In this document: one piece after another, positions 57,830 through 64,000 of the stretch
How positions within the stretch are numbered: the stretch's first letter is position 1
Layout: every line of letters begins with the position of its first letter
Assembly (NCBI GenBank): GCA_963666805.2
Contig: CAXXWR010000006.1
Location: 434,001 to 498,000, forward strand
From: Fusibacter sp963666805
GTDB lineage: Bacteria; Bacillota; Clostridia; Peptostreptococcales; Acidaminobacteraceae
DNA: 64,000 nt
Direction: 5' to 3'
Made by a program: the position numbers and the translations under genes
Notes under the pieces: model-generated
The model's database searches: none
Seen by the model: the letters and a program-made list of their open reading frames with translations, nothing else
What the model was told of the DNA's origin: nothing

Positions 57830-58159
57830 ATGGTAAGAGAAAAATCAATTGTGGATGATACGTGTCGCGTATACTATCTAAAAGAGACAGAGATTATTCA
57901 ATTCGTACCGCCTATCATGGTTGATTTAACCCGCGTACTTTATGGGCGCTTGACCATTATAAGTCAGGAACTTTATCCGCTTCATTTTTTTGTGAACGTT
58001 GAAGTGGTGCTTAACCATTCGCTCTATTCTCTTGTAGGTCAGGTTACATATGTCAAGCCCCAAGCAAATGGACTCAATGAAATGGTGATTTTATTAGAAT
58101 CAGTACCTGAAAGTTTTTACGATCAATTTGAAAATGTACTCCTAGAGTCCTTACTCTAA
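57830..58159 (+). CDS. Small protein, possibly PilZ-like
   Basis: A 109-residue soluble protein. Part of the sequence, NHSLYSLVGQVTYVKP and then NEMVILLESVPESFYDQFEN, has the layout of the C-terminal half of a PilZ domain (N/D-x-S-x-x-G, beta strands, and a final helix). However the N-terminal RxxxR motif that binds cyclic di-GMP is not visible. The adjacent HD-GYP gene makes a cyclic-di-GMP link attractive but unproved. The ATG at 57830 has a TAGGTG site upstream. Confidence 0.55.
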   Translation: MVREKSIVDDTCRVYYLKETEIIQFVPPIMVDLTRVLYGRLTIISQELYPLHFFVNVEVVLNHSLYSLVGQVTYVKPQANGLNEMVILLESVPESFYDQFENVLLESLL

Positions 58160-58249
58160 CTTTAATAGTTCTATTTTAATTTTGGTCTCTTTTTAGGTAT
58201 AATAATAGTGGATATAACAATACTATAATAATTCAGGTGGTGGTCAAAG

Positions 58250-59449
58250 GTGAAAAGATTAAATATAAATGAAATATCAGAAGGCATGGTGCTTGGCGCT
58301 CCTATTGTAGATGCTGAAGGCATTGTAGAACTGCTTAGTAAAGGGACAGCCCTGACTAAGAGACACATAGCATTGATGACTCAAATGGGGATTGAAGAAG
58401 TCCTTATCCTCGATAAGGAAGAGGACATAGAAGAGGCTGTTGAACTCAATGTAGGCGAGATTGCTAAAACAGCAGAAACCCATGGCAAACCTTTTGATGC
58501 AGTTAAACTGCAAGCAGAGCTTGCTGCACTTGATAAACAAATCTATGAACCGGCACCACGGTCTGTTGTTAATTCAAATATGGAAATACATGTTCTTACC
58601 GGTGAGGGCGATATCCCTATTGATGTAAAACATGAAAAAATGATTAAAGAGACAAAGGCTGTTTTTAATCAAATCAGGGAAGAAGGAGAACTTGATCTTG
58701 AAAAAATACGCCAAAACATGGAAGAAACACTACCTGATATTGTTAGAAATAATGATGTACTCATGCGACTCAACCAGTTAAAGTCATCTGATGATTATAC
58801 TTTTGAACATTCTATGCGTGTATCCATACTGGCAACGATGATTGGTAAATGGTTGGGATACTCACAATCAGAACTACTTGAATTAGGTGAAGCAGGGCTT
58901 CTCTTTGATATCGGTAAACTTAATATCCCTGAGTTTTTATTGCAAAAACCAGCCAAGGTTACACCAGAAGAGTATGAGCTGATTAAAAAGCATGCCCAAT
59001 TTGGCTACAGTATCTTACTAAAGACTAAGGGTGTGACCAGTAATATTAAATATGCTGCCCTCCATCATCATGAAAGAATGGATGGGACAGGTTATCCACT
59101 AAGACTTAGACAAAATCAAATTCACGACTTTGCTAAAATCATCATGGTCTGTGATGTTTTTGATGCGTTGACGACAGATCGTCCTTATAAGAAGGCTATT
59201 TCGCCTATCTTGGCGGCAGAGTATATTTCTTGGTCAAGTGGTAAACTTTTTGATTCTAAGGTATGCTATATTTTGATTAAGAAACTCTCAGAATATTATT
59301 TAGGGAAGAAAGTTAAATTGACAACAGGTCAAGAAGGACGTATCGTCTTTATAGACGATAACTATCCAACGCGACCGATTGTTCAAGTAGATGATGAATT
59401 TATCAATTTAATTAAAGAAAGAGATATTAATGTTGAAGCTCTTTTATAG
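58250..59449 (+). CDS. HD-GYP domain protein with altered HD motif
   Basis: A 399-residue protein. The N-terminal 70 residues (LNINEISEGMVLGAPIVDAE) are the common clostridial HD-GYP accessory segment. A helical linker (80-175) leads to an HD-GYP domain (about 180-345). In the metal site H187, D220, H248, the HHE triad (H273, H274, E275) and the GYP motif GTGYP are present, but the first residue of the HD pair is F219 (LLFDIGK). The rest of the domain looks intact. HD-GYP enzymes break down cyclic di-GMP; this change could abolish or alter activity. A C-terminal SH3-like segment (KVKLTTGQEGRIVFIDD) follows. The start is GTG. Confidence 0.9.
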   Translation: MKRLNINEISEGMVLGAPIVDAEGIVELLSKGTALTKRHIALMTQMGIEEVLILDKEEDIEEAVELNVGEIAKTAETHGKPFDAVKLQAELAALDKQIYEPAPRSVVNSNMEIHVLTGEGDIPIDVKHEKMIKETKAVFNQIREEGELDLEKIRQNMEETLPDIVRNNDVLMRLNQLKSSDDYTFEHSMRVSILATMIGKWLGYSQSELLELGEAGLLFDIGKLNIPEFLLQKPAKVTPEEYELIKKHAQFGYSILLKTKGVTSNIKYAALHHHERMDGTGYPLRLRQNQIHDFAKIIMVCDVFDALTTDRPYKKAISPILAAEYISWSSGKLFDSKVCYILIKKLSEYYLGKKVKLTTGQEGRIVFIDDNYPTRPIVQVDDEFINLIKERDINVEALL

Positions 59450-59471
59450 AGGGCACTTCATAATAAAAGGT

Positions 59472-59500
59472 TGACAAAAGAAAAAAATTCATTTAAGATT
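59472..59500 (+). promoter_or_regulatory. tyrS leader promoter
   Basis: TTGACA at 59472-59477, a 17-base spacer and TAAGAT at 59495-59500, immediately before the T-box leader. Confidence 0.85.
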
Positions 59501-59506
59501 TAGTCA

Positions 59507-59753
59507 AACTATAAATGAGATGTTAGACCTATGCAAGTAAGAACTTTAAAGGCTGAAGAGAGTTAGGCGGAAGGTGAAAGCTTAAACGATTTAAAGGATC
59601 TGAATTACAACATGGGGAGTCTTCGTAAGATATTACGACGTAGCTGTGCGTTAAACGATTAGAGGCATGAAAAAGCAGAAATGTTTTGTCATGTGAATTA
59701 AGGTGGTAACACGGGTTTTCTCGTCCTTTGGGATTGAGAAGGCCCTTTTTTTA
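59507..59753 (+). promoter_or_regulatory. T-box riboswitch, tyrosine-specific, controlling tyrS
   Basis: The T-box AGGTGGTAACACGGG is at 59701-59715. In the candidate specifier loop GAAT is followed by TAC (59606-59608) and A, a tyrosine codon. The terminator at 59713-59753 pairs GGG-TTCTC-TCC with GGA-GAGAA-CCC and ends in a T-run. Confidence 0.9.
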
Positions 59754-59780
59754 TTGAAAATAAAGAGGAAGGTGAGCGAG

Positions 59781-61025
59781 ATGGAACAAAAGAAAAGCGT
59801 TTACGATGTGTTAATGGAGAGAGGTTATATTGAACAAATCACTCATGAAGAAGAAGTAAAAGCACTTTTAGAAAAGGAACGCGTTAAATTTTATATAGGA
59901 TTTGACCCTACTGCAGATAGTTTGCATCTTGGCCATTTTATTCAAATTATGGTAATGATGCATATGCAACAAGCGGGACACATTCCGATTGCTTTAGTAG
60001 GTGGTGGAACAGCTAAAGTCGGAGACCCATCAGGTAAAAGTGATTTACGTAAAATGTTATCCAATGAGGAACTTAACAACAATGCTGAAGCATTAAAAAA
60101 ACAAATGGAACATTACCTGACTTTAGATGGGGAAAATGGGATTGTTGATAATAATGCCAATTGGTTAGATCATTTAAGCTATGTGCCATTTTTGAGAGAA
60201 GTGGGTTCAAAATTCTCAGTGAATAAGATGTTAACAGCTGAATGTTATAAGCAAAGACTTGAAAAGGGTTTAACTTTTTTAGAATTTAATTATATGTTGA
60301 TGCAAGCTTATGACTTTTTAGAACTCAACAGACGTTATGGCTGTCAAATGCAATTTGGTGGCAATGACCAATGGTCTAATATTTTAGCAGGAGTAGATTT
60401 AACACGCCGTATAGAAAGCAGTCAAGTTTATGGACTAACCTTTAAACTTTTACTGACAAGTGATGGCAAGAAGATGGGTAAAACAGAAAAAGGTGCAGTC
60501 TGGATTGATAAAGAAAAGACATCACCTTATGAACTTTTCCAATACCTTAGAAATGTTGAAGATGTTGATGTTGAAAATTGTCTTAAATTATTGACGTTCT
60601 TACCACTTGATGAAATTGCTAAGTTAACAGCGCTTGAAGGTTCTGAAATCAATCGAGCAAAAGAAGTCCTTGCTTTTGAATTTACTAAGATTGTCCATGG
60701 TGAAGAAGAAGCACAGAAAGCCCTTGATGCAGCGAGAGCATTATTTGCAGGAGGGGCTAATACAGACAATGCACCGACAACTGAATTATCTAAAGGCATG
60801 TTAGATGAAGGCTTACAACTGTTGTCTTTGTTAGTAGAATGTGGTTTGACCAAATCTAAAGGAGAAGGCAGACGTTTGATGAAACAACGTGGTATTTCTC
60901 TTAATGATGAAGTCATTGAAGACCCTGAATACCAAATAAAAGAGACGGATCTTACAGAGAGTAGCCTCATGATAAAAAAAGGTAAGAAAGTTTACCATAA
61001 AGTTATTTTTAAGTCTTTTAATTAA
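59781..61025 (+). CDS. tyrS: Tyrosyl-tRNA synthetase
   Basis: A class I synthetase charging tRNA-Tyr, 414 residues. The HIGH-type motif is H49-L-G-H52 in DSLHLGHFIQI, and the KMSKS-type loop is KMGKT at 231-235. Tyr-binding residues lie in YMLMQAYDFLELNR and the QMQFGGNDQWSNI block. The C-terminal 85 residues contain an S4 RNA-binding domain (KGEGRRLMKQRGISLNDEVI). This is the TyrRS form related to TyrZ rather than the shortest form. The ATG at 59781 is preceded by GGAAGG; earlier in-frame codons overlap the T-box terminator. Confidence 0.96.
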   Translation: MEQKKSVYDVLMERGYIEQITHEEEVKALLEKERVKFYIGFDPTADSLHLGHFIQIMVMMHMQQAGHIPIALVGGGTAKVGDPSGKSDLRKMLSNEELNNNAEALKKQMEHYLTLDGENGIVDNNANWLDHLSYVPFLREVGSKFSVNKMLTAECYKQRLEKGLTFLEFNYMLMQAYDFLELNRRYGCQMQFGGNDQWSNILAGVDLTRRIESSQVYGLTFKLLLTSDGKKMGKTEKGAVWIDKEKTSPYELFQYLRNVEDVDVENCLKLLTFLPLDEIAKLTALEGSEINRAKEVLAFEFTKIVHGEEEAQKALDAARALFAGGANTDNAPTTELSKGMLDEGLQLLSLLVECGLTKSKGEGRRLMKQRGISLNDEVIEDPEYQIKETDLTESSLMIKKGKKVYHKVIFKSFN

Positions 61026-61039
61026 AAAAAGAGCTAATG

Positions 61040-61077
61040 CCTGATGTTGTGACGCTACAATGACATCAGGTTTTTTT
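61040..61077 (+). terminator. Terminator after tyrS
   Basis: CCTGATGT pairs with ACATCAGG (61040-61047 and 61063-61070) with extra pairs inside, followed by seven T. Confidence 0.9.
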
Positions 61078-61202
61078 ACATAAAAAATTGAATCACTAGT
61101 TAAATGGTCACAAATTCTTCTGGGAGCGAGTCATGAATCCATTTTTAGGCTATAATAGTATTAGGTGTACTCAAAACTTTCGAAGGATGAAAGGATAAGG
61201 CA

Positions 61203-62009
61203 ATGTGGGAAGAAATTAAAGCTGAAATTTTTGAAAATGATCAAATGGATATATATGAAAAAATGTGTTTAATCGTCTTGATTGGTTTAGGAGATGATGT
61301 TCATCTATCCAGTGAAGAACTTGCTAGATATATGGGCTGTGGCCTTGTTACCGCTAAAAAGGCGTTTGAAACCCTTAGAATAAAGGGCTATATTACAGGT
61401 GAACAACAAAATGTAACTCGAAGAAGTCGAGGCAATATTATTACCCAATCGGAAACCGAGGTGGCAGAGAATATTTCTCAAACCTTTAGGGAAGAATTTG
61501 AAGGGTTTAGAGAAGGGTTTTTTAAAGTAGATGAGCAGGTGGATTATGAAATTCACGGCGAGGCAAATACGCATTCAGGGGCAATACAACAAGAAAAAAT
61601 GAATGCGCAGCAAGATTTTCAAAGTGAGGAAGAAGAGCGTCGGGCACTTTTAAAAGAGTATTTATTGGGAAATTCGGGTGATTTTTTTGTTAGCCAAAAA
61701 GAAAAAAAGAGGAATCTAGTAGATGAAGTGACAGACCTTATTGATGAAAAAATTAGTTTTAAACAGGCCAATATCATTTTGGGATTTGCTGAGAATGATT
61801 TGGATTTAATCAAAAGAAAGTACCAACAGGCTAAGAAATCTCAGGTGTCTGATAAAATAAGTGTTCTTATTAATTTGTTACAGACTAAAGAAAGTGCTGT
61901 GATTAAGAAGTCTAAACTGGTTAATGAAAAAGAAATTCCAGAAGACACCCAAATTAATAGATCTCGAATTATGAAAATGCAGGCTTATCAAAAAAATAAA
62001 AAATGGTGA
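61203..62009 (+). CDS. Winged-helix protein, DnaD/replication-initiator-like
   Basis: A 268-residue soluble protein. The N-terminal 70 residues form a winged helix (MDIYEKMCLIVLIGLGDDVH then LSSEELARYMGCGLVTAKKA), as in initiator or DnaD-type proteins. The middle part is acidic and probably flexible (about 95-165). The C-terminal region (FKQANIILGFAENDLDLIKR) is helical and ends in a basic tail. No catalytic motif is visible. A role in DNA binding is likely; a specific function is not assigned. GGATAAGG lies upstream of the ATG, and it starts an operon with the lipoprotein and two-component genes. Confidence 0.65.
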   Translation: MWEEIKAEIFENDQMDIYEKMCLIVLIGLGDDVHLSSEELARYMGCGLVTAKKAFETLRIKGYITGEQQNVTRRSRGNIITQSETEVAENISQTFREEFEGFREGFFKVDEQVDYEIHGEANTHSGAIQQEKMNAQQDFQSEEEERRALLKEYLLGNSGDFFVSQKEKKRNLVDEVTDLIDEKISFKQANIILGFAENDLDLIKRKYQQAKKSQVSDKISVLINLLQTKESAVIKKSKLVNEKEIPEDTQINRSRIMKMQAYQKNKKW

Positions 62010-62013
62010 AAAG

Positions 62014-62487
62014 ATGCGATATAAGATACTTTTATTACTTGTAAGCAGTTTACTGTTATTTATCTTGTGCGGGTGTTCTAAAACGATTGAGGTGAAAGAA
62101 GAGCAAGTTGTTGCCGAAGCGGATGTGATTGAAGAAGAAACCTATCCAGTGGGTGAAGATATCCTTGATTCTATTAGAGAAAAGTTACAAGAAGAAATGC
62201 GGATATTTGATGTTGTAGCACATCATGAGGAGATATATGACCTTGTAAGTGCTGAAATATCAAGTGATGATACAGATGAAGAGATGAATGAAAAAATTGG
62301 AAGTATCGTGAAAAATTATATGGATGCTTATCTTGATGGTCGGATTAGGGAAGAACTGACATTAGTGGAAAGTCAGTACGATCCTAATGATGTTCAGTGG
62401 CTTAGAGATCACGTTAAGACAAGTGACCTTTATCAACTGATAACAGTTTATGAAAGAGAGTACTATAAGCATAGTAATAATAAATAA
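62014..62487 (+). CDS. Lipoprotein, unknown
   Basis: A 157-residue exported lipoprotein. The signal peptide (about 1-20) ends in the lipobox LCGC with the modified Cys at residue 21. The mature part is strongly acidic and helical (DILDSIREKLQEEMRIFDVV), with no recognised domain. It starts four bases after the previous stop and is followed 11 bases later by a response regulator, suggesting it could be a sensor accessory to the kinase. The ribosome-binding site is weak (GGTGAAAAG). Confidence 0.75.
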   Translation: MRYKILLLLVSSLLLFILCGCSKTIEVKEEQVVAEADVIEEETYPVGEDILDSIREKLQEEMRIFDVVAHHEEIYDLVSAEISSDDTDEEMNEKIGSIVKNYMDAYLDGRIREELTLVESQYDPNDVQWLRDHVKTSDLYQLITVYEREYYKHSNNK

Positions 62488-62498
62488 GTGAGGATGGC

Positions 62499-63170
62499 AT
62501 GAAAAAAATACTCATTGTAGAAGATGAAAGACGCCTTCGGGAAATATTGGCACGTTATTTTGTTTCAGAAGGCTATATTGTGTTTGAAGCAGGAGATGGA
62601 ATGTCTGCTTATGAATATGTTAAAAAAGAAGCGATTGATGTAATCATTATGGATATAATGATGCCAATAATGGATGGTTTTGAAGCGACAAAATTGATTC
62701 GCTCAATTTCATCAGCGATTATTATCATGTTGACAGCGCGTGAAGAAGATGAAGACAAGATCAAAGGATTAGAATTTGGAGCGGATGAATACGTCACTAA
62801 ACCTTTTAGTCCTAAAGTACTGGTCGCAAGAGTTAAGGCACTTTTGAAACGGATAGAAAAAGAAGAGGAAGCGGCAGAAATATACCATGCAGGTCATATT
62901 AAGATTAACCGTTCTAACTATGAAGTTTATGACAATGAGGTAGAAATTGTCTTGAGCCCAAAAGAATTTGACCTACTTCAGTTACTGGTTGCCCATAAGA
63001 ACAATGTTTTGACACGTGAGAACATACTAGACCAAGTATGGGGGTATGACTACTACGGTGATTATAGAACGGTGGATACGCATATTAAAAAGTTAAGAAA
63101 GAAATTGCCTTATAGTAGTGAGTGTATTAAAACTATTGTTAGGGTGGGTTATAAATTCGAGGTGAAATAA
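62499..63170 (+). CDS. OmpR/PhoB-family response regulator
   Basis: A two-component response regulator of 223 residues. The receiver domain has acidic pocket D9 and E8, phosphoacceptor D52 in IMDIMMPIMDG, T79 and K101 in YVTKPFSPK. The winged-helix output domain (about 128-222) includes LSPKEFDLLQLLVAHKNNVL and VDTHIKKLRKKL, the OmpR recognition region. The kinase gene starts within its stop codon (TAATG). Targets cannot be read, but the lipoprotein upstream probably belongs to the same operon. GTGAGGATGG lies upstream of the ATG. Confidence 0.96.
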   Translation: MKKILIVEDERRLREILARYFVSEGYIVFEAGDGMSAYEYVKKEAIDVIIMDIMMPIMDGFEATKLIRSISSAIIIMLTAREEDEDKIKGLEFGADEYVTKPFSPKVLVARVKALLKRIEKEEEAAEIYHAGHIKINRSNYEVYDNEVEIVLSPKEFDLLQLLVAHKNNVLTRENILDQVWGYDYYGDYRTVDTHIKKLRKKLPYSSECIKTIVRVGYKFEVK

Positions 63171-64000
63171 TGCATTCCAAAAGTTTGGTGTTGCGACTTT
63201 TTGCAGGGATTACCATTATCTTTGTTGTTTTTGTTTCAATTGCTTTTGGTTTTCAAATTAGGACTTTTGAATCTTATTATTTTGACCAAAAAATAAAGGA
63301 CATTGATGGGCAGTATCAAGAATTCATGGATCTTTACAGAGAATCTCATTGGACTCAGGGAGAACTTGAACGCTATGTTTCCTATTATGAAAACAAGAAT
63401 GATATTAAAATGGGAATGATTGATAACTATTATAGTATTGTCAATGAAAAGAAATATGTTATCGACATTCTTGGAACAAAAGGACGCGTTTACGAAGTTC
63501 AACTCAATAATATCTTCAAACAGTCAGACTACCTGAATCTAAATGCCCATATTGGAGATGATATTAAAGTTTGGGGCTATTTATGGGGAGATGAATTTAA
63601 GAATATCACCCTCATGAAACTGGCTATTAATGGTGAGATTGTATTTGATTCTATTGCGCCTCAATTTGAAGAACGACTTGATTTAGATACGGTATCTGGA
63701 ACCGTGATGAGATTAGATATCCCTGATGAAGAAGATTTAGTGTTGGGAATTGACGACTCTGGCATGTCTCAAATCGTGGAGAATTATTATTTTAATAACA
63801 ACGAAATCGATATTGAAAACAATAGCTTTATTTATACAGAACGCGTTTCAGGTAAAAAATACATTGTAAAGGTCTTTCCACTTGAAAATAGTGATTTGAA
63901 AAGTATCATTATTATGACCAGACAGCAGCCTATTATTGAAGCAACGGAAGCGCTGAATTCTTATTTTCCCGTTCTGATTATTGGGGTCTTAATTATTGGC
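63170..64000 (+). CDS. Sensor histidine kinase, N-terminal part (3'-truncated by window edge)
   Basis: The reading frame opens at ATG 63170, overlapping the regulator's stop codon, and stays open for 277 codons to the window end. One membrane helix lies at about residues 6-25 (SLVLRLFAGITIIFVVFVSI). An extracytoplasmic domain of about 235 residues follows, containing FQIRTFESYYFDQKI and several beta strands. A second membrane segment begins at the end (SYFPVLIIGVLIIG). The HAMP, dimerisation and kinase domains must lie beyond the window. Its identity as a kinase is inferred from the layout and pairing with an OmpR-type regulator. Confidence 0.8.
   Translation, partial: MHSKSLVLRLFAGITIIFVVFVSIAFGFQIRTFESYYFDQKIKDIDGQYQEFMDLYRESHWTQGELERYVSYYENKNDIKMGMIDNYYSIVNEKKYVIDILGTKGRVYEVQLNNIFKQSDYLNLNAHIGDDIKVWGYLWGDEFKNITLMKLAINGEIVFDSIAPQFEERLDLDTVSGTVMRLDIPDEEDLVLGIDDSGMSQIVENYYFNNNEIDIENNSFIYTERVSGKKYIVKVFPLENSDLKSIIIMTRQQPIIEATEALNSYFPVLIIGVLIIG

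Noticed and set aside
60527..60970. Antisense open frame of 147 codons within tyrS
   Set aside because: It is a low-complexity Ser/Leu-rich frame opposite a clear synthetase gene, without a ribosome-binding site.

Overview
The window is low-GC DNA from an anaerobic, spore-former-type member of the Clostridia (Bacillota). The evidence is the dnaN-yaaA-recF-gyrB-gyrA block near the chromosome origin, the Bacillus/Clostridium-type darA-holB-ricT-trmN6-rsmI-abrB and metG-tatD-yabE-rnmV-rsmA strings, three T-box leaders, a cobalamin riboswitch, an RsbV/RsbW/SigB module and Firmicute-type rRNA promoters. Genus cannot be read from the sequence alone. Nearly everything is chromosomal core; the only mobile element is one IS3-family insertion.

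Layout. 1-6.97 kb: the 3' part of dnaN, then yaaA, recF, gyrB and gyrA, closed by a strong bidirectional terminator. 7.0-8.6 kb: an unrecognised membrane protein on the minus strand. 8.8-10.4 kb: anti-anti-sigma, anti-sigma kinase and SigB-type sigma factor. 10.5-13.9 kb: an ECF sigma factor, a membrane protein, an ABC ATPase and an ABC-2 permease. 14.1-15.1 kb: trpS on the minus strand. 15.5-20.97 kb: one rRNA operon (16S-23S-5S, no spacer tRNA) with two promoters and a terminator. 21.1-25.3 kb: a GntR regulator, NiaR, an orphan PTS IIC-type permease, a small Cys4 protein, murI and a small sigma-region-4-like protein. 25.3-30.1 kb: T-box and serS, an aminotransferase, and a YaaO-type decarboxylase. 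30.2-34.7 kb: lepB, darA, holB, ricT, trmN6, rsmI. 34.9-36.4 kb: abrB and two small minus-strand genes.

36.45-43.76 kb: a nine-gene anaerobic cobalamin operon (cbiC-D-E-T-L-F-G-H-J) on the minus strand behind a cobalamin riboswitch and its terminator. It covers corrin-ring methylation, contraction and reduction from cobalt-precorrin-2 towards cobyrinate; chelatase, amidation and nucleotide-loop genes are not in the window. 43.9-53.3 kb: a Gfo/Idh oxidoreductase, T-box and metG, the IS3 element, a small membrane protein, tatD, yabE, rnmV and rsmA. 53.4-59.4 kb: a GNAT acetyltransferase, DegV, a DHHW/MBOAT O-acyltransferase pair, a small protein that may be PilZ-like, and an HD-GYP protein with an altered metal motif. 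59.5-64 kb: T-box and tyrS, a winged-helix protein, a lipoprotein, and a response regulator/histidine kinase pair that runs off the end.

No wholly new multigene system stands out. The most notable observations are an IS3 element inserted exactly in the loop of the metG terminator (3-bp target duplication, terminator otherwise perfect), two mutually compensating frameshifts in its transposase, an HD-GYP protein reading FD instead of HD, an Asn at the GyrA quinolone position equivalent to E. coli Asp87, paired 12-bp direct repeats at the PTS IIC promoter beside NiaR, and a small sigma-region-4-like protein between murI and serS.
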